Below are positions 37,581 to 43,395 of a stretch of DNA of 43,395 nucleotides, piece by piece; within the stretch, counting starts at the first letter, position 1, and each line of letters begins with the position of its first letter. Origin of the DNA: a virus; IMG/VR virus record IMGVR_UViG_3300022198_000441, positions 1 to 43,395 of that record, one strand, 5' to 3'. The notes under the pieces were generated by a model. The model worked only from the letters and a program-made list of their open reading frames with translations, was not told the origin of the DNA and did not search any database. The position numbers were made by a program, and so were the translations under genes.

Positions 37581-40500
37581 TTACGGCCCTCCACCTATTA
37601 ATCTACCGATCATGCCTATAAGAGAATTAACATTAGTGCTTGACTCTTTTCCAGCAGCAGTTTCATTTCCTAAAGCTACAGCATACAATTGAGTTTTTCT
37701 TGTTTCTTCATTCTCAAAAGACTGCCTCAAATAATTTGCACCGTCCCTAGCTTGTTGCCAAGCATTTTGTTGTTCTTGCATACCCATTGCAAAAGCATTT
37801 TGAGCATTTTGTTGGTTCGCTGCATTTTGTGCAGCAGTCTCAGCCAAAGTTAATTGACGTTTCCAAGCCAAGTCTGCCTGTGCAATTGCTTGGGCATTTG
37901 CTGCATTAAACTGTTCGCGCTGAAAATCTTGAGTTGCATTAAACTGAGAAGCTGTTAATTGCATCTGAGCATTTGCAATACGCTCTGAGCTATCAGAACG
38001 AATTTGAGCAGATTGTACAGCCGCACTTGCACTAATGTTTGCAGCAGAAATTGTAGCACTTGCGCCAATATTAGCAGTTTGAATCCTTGTTGCATTCTCT
38101 TTATCAACAAGTGTTTGTTGATTAATAGCTGAAGCATTAAATTGCTTCATAGAATTTAGTTGTTGAGTATTAAATTGATCAATCTGCGCCGCTAAACTAG
38201 AATTAAATTGATCTACTTGCATCTGGCTTTGAGCATTAAACTGCTTTGCTGCATTCTGCATAGACTGATCAGACAACAAAGCCTGTTGATACATTTGAGC
38301 ATTTAATACAGCAGCCTGTTGCCGATTATTTAAATTAGCCATATCCATCTGTAAAAAGGCTTGGGCATTTTGCGCTGCAATTTTTGTTCTAGTATCTAGG
38401 TTTGCAAGATCTAATGAAGCCATTGCAGAAGCATTTTGCATTGCTGCCTGTTGTTTAGCATTAAAGTCTGCCATAGACATAGTTTGTAAAAACTTACTAT
38501 TAGCCAATGCTACTTGTTGTTCAGCATTAAACTTCGCCATATCCATGTTAGCAACCATAGAAGCATTTTGTACTGCCCTTTGTTGATCAGCCGTTAATTG
38601 TGCTTGATTCATGTTAGCTGCAATTTCTGCTTGTAAAAGATTAGTCTTCATACGAGACTCAAGGTTTGCTAACTCTGTCTGCTGTGCTGCATTAAGATTA
38701 TCAGCACTTGCTTGATTCAAAGCACTTAGATTAGCTAAACGCATTTGCTGATCGTTGCTAAGATTTGCCATGTTCATTTGCTGTTTAAATTCTGCATTCT
38801 TAGCCAAGAACTCAGCAGCAACTTGCATTTCAGCCATACGCCTCTGGTTCTCTGCACTCATGTTTTCGCGGTTAGTATTAAATTCATTTTGCAGATTAGC
38901 CAGTTCTATTTGTTGTTCGTTGCCTAAGTTTTGAGCATTCATAGCCTGTTCATTTTGAACATTTTGTACAGCAGCCTGCTGACGATTCTGAAGATTCTGC
39001 ATACGCATTTGTTGCGCTTGAGCCGCAGAAGCCATCATAGTATCTTGAGCAAATTGACTTTGCATCATAGACATCTGCTGTGCCATTTGAGCCGTCTGAG
39101 AAGCCGCTGTTTGGCGATTAGCGGTGTTTTGTAGCCTTCTTTGAGCGTTTAAGTTAGCTTGTTGTACTTCTGCTTGTTGCTCGTTTGAGAGGTTCTGAGC
39201 AGCCCTTTGCTGTAAGGCTTGAGCATTAGACTGAGCAATAGGCATAGCACTTTGAATAATAGCATTAAAGAGTGAGTCTCTTGCAACAGTAGAAGCTGAC
39301 ATTCCTCTTGCCGCTAAATTACTTTCAATAGCGGCTACTGCGGGTCTGGCCCAAGCAGGAACTTCACCATCTTCAAGACCACCAAGAAGTGCTTCCATCT
39401 GCGAAGACACTAAAGCTTCTGTAGGCAAAGCAGCTACTTTTGCACGAACTTCAATAGGCTGATCGTCTATTTGAGCTTCAACAGTTGCAGGGTCTTCGAC
39501 AATAGTAGCTGTTAAATCTGGAGGAAGTTCACCAACTTCAGCAACCATCTGGGCAGCAGCGCCTTTAGCGGCTGTGCCTTTAACTGTACGCATCTTAGCG
39601 GCTTTATAACCAACCGTACCAATAATTTCAGCAGCTTGACCATCTGTTGCAGGAACGCCCGTAATAGCTTCTCGTTGTTGTGCTTCAGCTTCTTCGGTTT
39701 CTGCAACTTGAGCAACTTTACCCGTAACAGGATCTACAAAGGCTCCTGAAGATAATTCATATTCGACGGCTTCTGCTAAAGCGGCTTCTTCGGCTGCTGT
39801 ATCTCTTTCAGCCGCAACAGCCCTTTCAGTTAAAGTAGCCTCATCTACTTGTGCAAGAGCCTCTGGACTTACTTCGCCCTGTTGAGCTTCAACGTCTTGA
39901 ACCCTATCTGCAATTGTTGTTGCTTCATAACTTTGAGCTTCAACGTCTTCAGGGGCCGCCGCCGTTGTTGCTGTGGCTGTTACAGCATCGCTTGTTCTTG
40001 TTGCTGGTGTTTGCCCACCCGTTGTTACTGGTCTTGGCCCACCCGTTGTTGCTGGTCTTGGCCCACCCGTTCTTATTGACGGTGCTGGCCCACCTCTTGT
40101 GGGTGTTGGTTGAACTCTAGTTCGCTGACTAGAAACTTTTTGAGGTTCTTGTCTACCGCCTTGACTAGATTCTGGAGCCAACGTCCTAATTACATCAGGC
40201 CCAAAAGGATCTACTTTAGCCCTAGCAGTTTCTCCCATTTCAATAACTTCAGTTTGCTCTAGGCCTGTTGTATCTACTTTTGTAGGCGTATACTGCATTT
40301 CTTCTGTTATTTCCATTGGCCCCGGCATTTCCACACCTGCCGCTGGATCATAACGATCAGCAACACCATCACCATCAGTATCTATATTCGGGGGCTGAGT
40401 TGAGCCGCCACCACCACCACCAGGGCCGCCTCCTCCCCCGTCTAAAAATCTTCTAACATCATCTAAATTAACATTAGGAGCCATAGCCATAGCTTGAGGT

Positions 40501-40991
40501 TGTTGTGGCTGTTGTTGTTCTTGTACTTGAAAAGTCGGGGCCGCAACAGGAGTTTTTGGGGTGCTTTGCGGCCTTGTAATCGCCTGCCTTATCCCGCGAT
40601 TATTTATTGGCTGCATATTTACTGCTAATTCTTTAGGGCGCGGTGGTGCAGAAGGCGCAGGCTTTCCCTGCGTATCACGCGCTTTTAATTCATCTCTTCT
40701 TTTTACTTCTTGCTCATATTCCGCACGTTTTTTTAACACAGGCCTAGATACTTCTGTTGGAAGTTCTACTGCTGGTCTACTAGGCCTAGCACCACCTGTT
40801 TTTGGTGGAGTCTTAGACACAGGCCTAGATACTTCTGTTGGAACCGCTATAGGACGCTTTGGTGGAGGCGGTGTTGGACGCTTTGGTGGCGCTTTAGGTC
40901 TAGCACCGCCCGTCTTTGGTGGCGCAGGTGTACGAGCGCCCCCTGTTTTTGGCGGCGTTTTACGAGTAGTTTTTTTAGGTCTTCTAGCCAT
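37581..40991 (-). CDS. Giant Q/N/A-rich repeat virion protein, 1136 aa
   Basis: 1136 residues in three parts. Residues 1-130 are Pro/Lys-rich with copies of PPKTGGAR and PTEVSRPV. From about 130 to 560 is a low-complexity linker with DTDGDGVADRYDP, a thrombospondin-3-like calcium loop (about 205-217), Gly and Thr/Pro runs, and acidic helices. Residues about 590-1040 are a very long Q/N/A-rich helix array of 22-residue units such as MAKFNAEQQVALANSKFLQT followed by MS, twice an 11-residue period, as in right-handed coiled coils. The end (SSTNVNSLIGMIGRLIGGGP) is short and hydrophobic. No catalytic motif. It may form a rope or scaffold in the ejection apparatus or a long fibre. Confidence 0.6.
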   Translation of the reverse strand: MARRPKKTTRKTPPKTGGARTPAPPKTGGARPKAPPKRPTPPPPKRPIAVPTEVSRPVSKTPPKTGGARPSRPAVELPTEVSRPVLKKRAEYEQEVKRRDELKARDTQGKPAPSAPPRPKELAVNMQPINNRGIRQAITRPQSTPKTPVAAPTFQVQEQQQPQQPQAMAMAPNVNLDDVRRFLDGGGGGPGGGGGGSTQPPNIDTDGDGVADRYDPAAGVEMPGPMEITEEMQYTPTKVDTTGLEQTEVIEMGETARAKVDPFGPDVIRTLAPESSQGGRQEPQKVSSQRTRVQPTPTRGGPAPSIRTGGPRPATTGGPRPVTTGGQTPATRTSDAVTATATTAAAPEDVEAQSYEATTIADRVQDVEAQQGEVSPEALAQVDEATLTERAVAAERDTAAEEAALAEAVEYELSSGAFVDPVTGKVAQVAETEEAEAQQREAITGVPATDGQAAEIIGTVGYKAAKMRTVKGTAAKGAAAQMVAEVGELPPDLTATIVEDPATVEAQIDDQPIEVRAKVAALPTEALVSSQMEALLGGLEDGEVPAWARPAVAAIESNLAARGMSASTVARDSLFNAIIQSAMPIAQSNAQALQQRAAQNLSNEQQAEVQQANLNAQRRLQNTANRQTAASQTAQMAQQMSMMQSQFAQDTMMASAAQAQQMRMQNLQNRQQAAVQNVQNEQAMNAQNLGNEQQIELANLQNEFNTNRENMSAENQRRMAEMQVAAEFLAKNAEFKQQMNMANLSNDQQMRLANLSALNQASADNLNAAQQTELANLESRMKTNLLQAEIAANMNQAQLTADQQRAVQNASMVANMDMAKFNAEQQVALANSKFLQTMSMADFNAKQQAAMQNASAMASLDLANLDTRTKIAAQNAQAFLQMDMANLNNRQQAAVLNAQMYQQALLSDQSMQNAAKQFNAQSQMQVDQFNSSLAAQIDQFNTQQLNSMKQFNASAINQQTLVDKENATRIQTANIGASATISAANISASAAVQSAQIRSDSSERIANAQMQLTASQFNATQDFQREQFNAANAQAIAQADLAWKRQLTLAETAAQNAANQQNAQNAFAMGMQEQQNAWQQARDGANYLRQSFENEETRKTQLYAVALGNETAAGKESSTNVNSLIGMIGRLIGGGP
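38270..39200 (-). repeat. 66-nt coding repeat array (22-residue unit) in the giant gene
   Basis: Units start about every 66 bases. The clearest run is at 38474 and 38540 (MADFNAKQQ..., MAKFNAEQQ...) and continues on both sides with LANLDTRTK..., MANLNNRQQ..., ADNLNAAQQ..., MANLSNDQQ.... DNA copies have diverged, but the protein pattern (hydrophobic-A-N-L/F-N-x-x-Q-Q) is kept, showing selection on the helix pattern. Boundaries are approximate. Confidence 0.65.
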
Positions 40992-41003
40992 TTATACGTT
41001 TCC

Positions 41004-41363
41004 TCAATACGACCAAATAGCAGGCGAAGGATATTCTTCTTCTGCTATATCTAAATGTATGAATCGTCCTTTTCCTTTTTGGTTTATGCCAATTCTTTTT
41101 ATGCCATGCTTTATCGCAACTTCAATAACCTTTAAAGCTTTATCATCTCTTACAGCTATATCTACTGCACAGCCTGTTGTATGTGCGCCTGCACGAGACT
41201 TAGAAGCCTCTATAGGATGTTCAATACATCTGTATCCAGAACTAATAACAAAAGGAAAATTACATTCATGCCTAATGTTATTTAAAACCTTTAAAAATTC
41301 TTCATCGAATTTATACGCACCGCAGTGCTGACAACTCAACTCTTCTTTTGTAAAATAATTCAT
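41004..41363 (-). CDS. Endolysin, M15 peptidase (D-Ala-D-Ala type)
   Basis: 119 residues, the phage Peptidase_M15_3 kind. The pattern is FVISSGYRCIEHP, then SRAGAHTTGCAVDIAV with zinc ligands His and Asp, and FIHLDI with the third zinc His. It also has a cysteine pair CQHCGAY at the start, typical of the family. It cuts the peptide cross-links of peptidoglycan at the end of infection. The short single-domain form has no signal, so it needs the neighbouring membrane proteins to pass the membrane. Starts as ATGA after the holin-like gene. Confidence 0.85.
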   Translation of the reverse strand: MNYFTKEELSCQHCGAYKFDEEFLKVLNNIRHECNFPFVISSGYRCIEHPIEASKSRAGAHTTGCAVDIAVRDDKALKVIEVAIKHGIKRIGINQKGKGRFIHLDIAEEEYPSPAIWSY

Positions 41364-41560
41364 TCTTTTTTACCAGAACCTAAAAATAATCCAAAAGATC
41401 CTGTTAATGCTCCCGTCATAACGCTAACTAAACCTGCTTGCTCTAACGTAGGTGTTGGGATTTGCATAAACCATTCAACAACACGATAGGTCATGATAAC
41501 CATAGACAGCATTAAGAGCCGTGGAACTATTCGCCATTTATCTAATTCTTCTGGCGTCAT
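41360..41560 (-). CDS. Holin-like membrane protein, 66 aa
   Basis: 66 residues, MTPEELDKWRIVPRLLMLSM.... Two spans at about residues 11-32 (IVPRLLMLSMVIMTYRVVEW) and 43-62 (LVSVMTGALTGSFGLFLGSG), ending GKKE. Position immediately before the endolysin, with ATGA overlaps on both sides, and size fit a class II holin. This type, starting TPEE..W, is frequent in phages of gamma- and alphaproteobacteria. Holin function is inferred from this. Confidence 0.65.
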   Translation of the reverse strand: MTPEELDKWRIVPRLLMLSMVIMTYRVVEWFMQIPTPTLEQAGLVSVMTGALTGSFGLFLGSGKKE

Positions 41561-41952
41561 TGTTTTCTTAGCTTCATAAGTTTATCAGCGCCTTTAATAC
41601 CAAATGAACTTGTTACCGCAACAAACAAAAGGTACTGATACCACTCTGGCAAATTGCCCAAGGCATCAAAAGCATCATGAACCCTGTCCATAACAGTAAG
41701 ATCATTAACACCCACACCATACATAACAGCAACAATAGGAGCCGATAACAAAAGCGCAAACCATTCGTCCTTCCAGCTATTAGCTGACGCATCAGCCATT
41801 TTAGATTCCCAATCAGCATCGTTCTGAATAATCTGTAGCTTTGCTTGATGCTTTGCTTGAGCTTGCTCATGCTTGTTGTTAAGGTAGCCACCAACTAAAT
41901 TTGTTATTGGCGATATTAAAGCCTGCCAAGCCATATTAGTTACAAACGCCAC
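41557..41952 (-). CDS. Membrane protein of the lysis region, 131 aa
   Basis: 131 residues with a coil (KHEQAQAKHQAKLQIIQND) and two spans (EWFALLLSAPIVAVMYGVGV, YQYLLFVAVTSSFGIKGADK), ending MKLRKQ. The 'WKDEWFALLLSAP...LPEWYQYLLF' form is a familiar marine and T4-type phage membrane protein, often called holin-like. Starts inside the end of the exported protein gene (17-base overlap). It may act as a holin partner or antiholin. Confidence 0.65.
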   Translation of the reverse strand: MAFVTNMAWQALISPITNLVGGYLNNKHEQAQAKHQAKLQIIQNDADWESKMADASANSWKDEWFALLLSAPIVAVMYGVGVNDLTVMDRVHDAFDALGNLPEWYQYLLFVAVTSSFGIKGADKLMKLRKQ

Positions 41953-42340
41953 CGTCTACTGAGCTATCAAACCCTTCGTCACCACAACCGTACTTACCAT
42001 CTTTGTTAGTGTCACAGGCACGTTGCCACGAGATCATGTTAAACGTAAGGCCTTCGTGCCACGGAATGTACGCCTTGCACCATTCGTGTGATCCTACTGT
42101 CATTTCGTCTGTACCGTCTTCGTCAGGCACATAGTCTCGCTTAGTCCAAGGTGATTGCGCCCTAAAGTATGTATTTTTATTATTTAGTATTTGTCGAGTA
42201 AACAAAGTACTCTGCGGTGTACTAATGTAGATTTCTTGATTGTCTTCTAATGTATATGTTGATCCATCATCATAATTAATAACTGTTGCACTAAAAGCAA
42301 CAGCCGAAAAAAACAACAAGCCTAATCCAAAATATTTCAT
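41936..42340 (-). CDS. Exported periplasmic cysteine-rich protein with Sec signal, 134 aa
   Basis: Started at the ATG at 42340, seven bases after GGAG; the alternative at 42352 lacks a site. The signal peptide (MKYFGLGLLFFSAVAFSA) has a likely cut after AFSA. The mature part has strands (YDDGSTYTLEDNQEIYIS), a DEDGTDEMTVGSHEWC block, and a C-end with CDTNKDGKYGC, calcium-loop-like, and two further cysteines, suggesting disulfides in the periplasm. Within the lysis cassette it may be an outer-envelope lysis helper or a superinfection-exclusion factor. Function unknown. Not a lipoprotein: no lipobox cysteine. Confidence 0.7.
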   Translation of the reverse strand: MKYFGLGLLFFSAVAFSATVINYDDGSTYTLEDNQEIYISTPQSTLFTRQILNNKNTYFRAQSPWTKRDYVPDEDGTDEMTVGSHEWCKAYIPWHEGLTFNMISWQRACDTNKDGKYGCGDEGFDSSVDGGVCN

Positions 42341-42353
42341 AATAAACTCCATT

Positions 42354-42623
42354 TTATTTCATAAAATAAATTACAAAAGAAACAACACCCGTTACGCAAA
42401 TCCAAAACATTCGTTCTACATTATTAGCAACTTTTGTATTTAATAATACACCATCTGATATTTCTTTTATATCATCTTCTTGATCGTCTAGACGTTTTTC
42501 ATGTCTATCTAATCTATTAAAGATTGTTAGTATACGTTCTTCAACACGAGCAATCTGAGAAACAGCATCAGATAACTTATCTAGTTTTTCTTCGATGCGC
42601 TCAAGACGCTGTTCGTCTGCCAT
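42354..42623 (-). CDS. Coiled-coil protein with C-terminal anchor, 89 aa
   Basis: Started at the ATG at 42623, nine bases after AAAGG; a GTG at 42632 would add three residues. Long coil (LERIEEKLDKLSDAVSQIAR, IFNRLDRHEKRLDDQEDDIK), then a C-terminal membrane span (MFWICVTGVVSFVIYFM). This is the haemolysin-XhlA-like layout of phage lysis helpers. It probably oligomerises at the membrane. The family call is by architecture only. Confidence 0.65.
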   Translation of the reverse strand: MADEQRLERIEEKLDKLSDAVSQIARVEERILTIFNRLDRHEKRLDDQEDDIKEISDGVLLNTKVANNVERMFWICVTGVVSFVIYFMK

Positions 42624-42624
42624 A

Positions 42625-43092
42625 TTAGACACCTTTAATTACCATTAGCGTACCGTATATAATACCGGCTGATACGGCAGTAGCTATAGATATTAAAATA
42701 CCGTCTAATAGCATACGTTGCCTCTTGCGTTGTTTATAGATTACTTCTTCTCGCTGTGCTTTGATCTTACGTCTGAGCATTATCATCTCTTGGTAAGTCT
42801 CAACACCGTAAGACCAAACAATCAGTTCTCGTATTTGTTTCTCTTGTTCCTCTAGTTTCTTCTTGGCTATGACACTGTTGAGTGCTTGTTGTTCTACAGT
42901 TTCTCCGTCGAATAACTTCTTGAAGACACCGGGACTCTCAGCTTCTTTCTCTGCTTGTCTTATGTCAGCAGCAAAGGAATACCACTGCCCCAGCTTTTGA
43001 GCCACAGCCTCAATTTCAGCACCTCTGTTTACTAGCGTCTGTATACCTTTGAAGGTCGTAGACGCCATAGCAATAAGTGATAGAGGATCCAT
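42625..43092 (-). CDS. Conserved phage protein with C-terminal membrane span, 155 aa
   Basis: 155 residues, MDPLSLIAMASTTFKGIQTL.... Blocks: VNRGAEIEAVAQKLGQWYSF, ADIRQAEKEAESPGVFKKLF, LNSVIAKKKLEEQEKQIREL, IVWSYGVETYQEMI, then a basic run and one span (ILISIATAVSAGIIYGTLMV). The chain is close to a family I recall from cyanophages and other marine phages, without known function. Placed upstream of the lysis genes in the same unit. The ribosome site is weak. Confidence 0.65.
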   Translation of the reverse strand: MDPLSLIAMASTTFKGIQTLVNRGAEIEAVAQKLGQWYSFAADIRQAEKEAESPGVFKKLFDGETVEQQALNSVIAKKKLEEQEKQIRELIVWSYGVETYQEMIMLRRKIKAQREEVIYKQRKRQRMLLDGILISIATAVSAGIIYGTLMVIKGV

Positions 43093-43100
43093 CCATTAGT

Positions 43101-43385
43101 TTACCAAGAGACGCCAGTGCCAGACGTAGGATTAGCTTGCTCTGCAATCTGTGCATCAATAGCCGCCTCTGTAGCCGCTACTTGCTCGTCACCCAGAGCC
43201 GCCTTAGCCCAGCCAACAGCGATTTCTTCGGTGATGTCATCCCACTCTACAAACGACTCTCCGGGTGGCTCAAGGCCAACAGTGCCGTATGAAGAACCAG
43301 AGTTATCTCCGTCCTCTTTAGATACACGCCAGTGTACGGTGTTGACTACGTTGGTGTGTCCGTCTTGTGACACGGTGTAGTCCAT
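43101..43385 (-). CDS. Conserved phage protein with 'VHWRV...GW..AALG' pattern, 94 aa
   Basis: 94 residues, MDYTVSQDGHTNVVNTVHWR.... A strand-rich front (VHWRVSKEDGDNSGSSYGTV) and a helical C-half (GWAKAALGDEQVAATEAAID, AQIAEQANPTSGTGVSW). This pattern is frequent near virion genes of marine phages. Unknown role. The ATG lacks a clear ribosome site, and the region above it is cut by the window edge. It reads in the same direction as the fibre-like gene at position 1. Confidence 0.65.
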   Translation of the reverse strand: MDYTVSQDGHTNVVNTVHWRVSKEDGDNSGSSYGTVGLEPPGESFVEWDDITEEIAVGWAKAALGDEQVAATEAAIDAQIAEQANPTSGTGVSW

Positions 43386-43395
43386 TGCTGATACA

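Noticed and set aside
39849-40120. Two overlapping plus-strand frames rich in Cys/Trp/Leu
   Set aside because: Shadows of the Pro/Thr/Gly-rich linker in the giant minus-strand gene; composition is an artefact of that low-complexity DNA.
40561-41331. 256-codon plus-strand frame
   Set aside because: Runs across two clearly coding minus-strand genes (repeat protein start and endolysin) in antisense; no ribosome site and unnatural Gly/Phe-rich composition.

Overview
The window looks like most or all of the genome of a short-tailed (podovirus-type) tailed phage of an aquatic, probably marine, bacterium. The evidence is a P22/T7-like head module (terminase subunits, portal, scaffold, coat), tail proteins of the tubular/nozzle kind with no tape measure, sheath or long tail tube, large ejection-type virion proteins, and a T7-style replication set (gp2.5-like SSB, primase-helicase, Pol A, exonuclease, endonuclease I) next to a B12-dependent ribonucleotide reductase. 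No integrase, CI-like repressor, tRNA or phage RNA polymerase is visible. I infer a lytic phage that relies on host RNA polymerase, and the two perfect sigma70-type promoters in the control region agree with that. Protein styles (SDSIPARLSDGEF motif, GHRHDG fibre, MGFFKKIFKGIKK protein) recall uncultured marine phages. This is from memory, not a search.

Layout. (i) 1-12009, minus strand: the head and tail half of the late genes, reading from small terminase down to a fibre-like protein cut by the window edge. (ii) 12010-12669: the only long gene-free stretch, with back-to-back consensus promoters and an array of perfect AT-rich hairpins. (iii) 12670-28856, plus strand: the early and middle genes. 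A probably immediate-early basic protein with its own promoter and terminator comes first, then about 28 mostly tiny genes joined by stop-start overlaps (13208-20023), then the replication and nucleotide module (20036-28856). (iv) 28837-43385, minus strand: the rest of the late genes, namely a terminal conserved protein, six membrane/lysis genes including an M15 endolysin, a giant Q/N-rich repeat protein, ejection-type proteins, and small basic proteins. They end tail-to-tail against the early transcript with a 20-base overlap.

If the ends are joined as a circle, the two minus-strand blocks become one late unit from small terminase round to 28837. The genome would then be two transcription units, divergent at 12.0-12.7 kb and convergent at 28.8 kb. 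The fibre gene does not close cleanly across the junction, so a piece is probably missing there.

How the genes work together (inference). Host sigma70 RNA polymerase starts at the divergent region. The immediate-early protein and small accessory proteins remodel the cell. Class II ribonucleotide reductase and a MazG-like hydrolase tune nucleotide pools. SSB, primase-helicase and Pol A replicate the DNA, while a RecB-like exonuclease and two resolvase-type nucleases process it. The late unit then builds the particle and lyses the cell. The scaffold-coat pair sits in its own cassette between two hairpin terminators.

Most novel: the control region 12010-12669, with a near-leaderless terminase mRNA, a consensus promoter firing into about 550 bases without a substantial ORF, and five to six designed-looking hairpins. 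Also notable are an out-of-frame gene overlapping the portal C-terminus, a recombinase-like helix-turn-helix protein between the terminase subunits, and a conserved basic module fused to the end of a 1494-residue virion protein. Eighteen features here are genes under 60 codons or trimmed starts found by reading frames and ribosome binding sites by eye.
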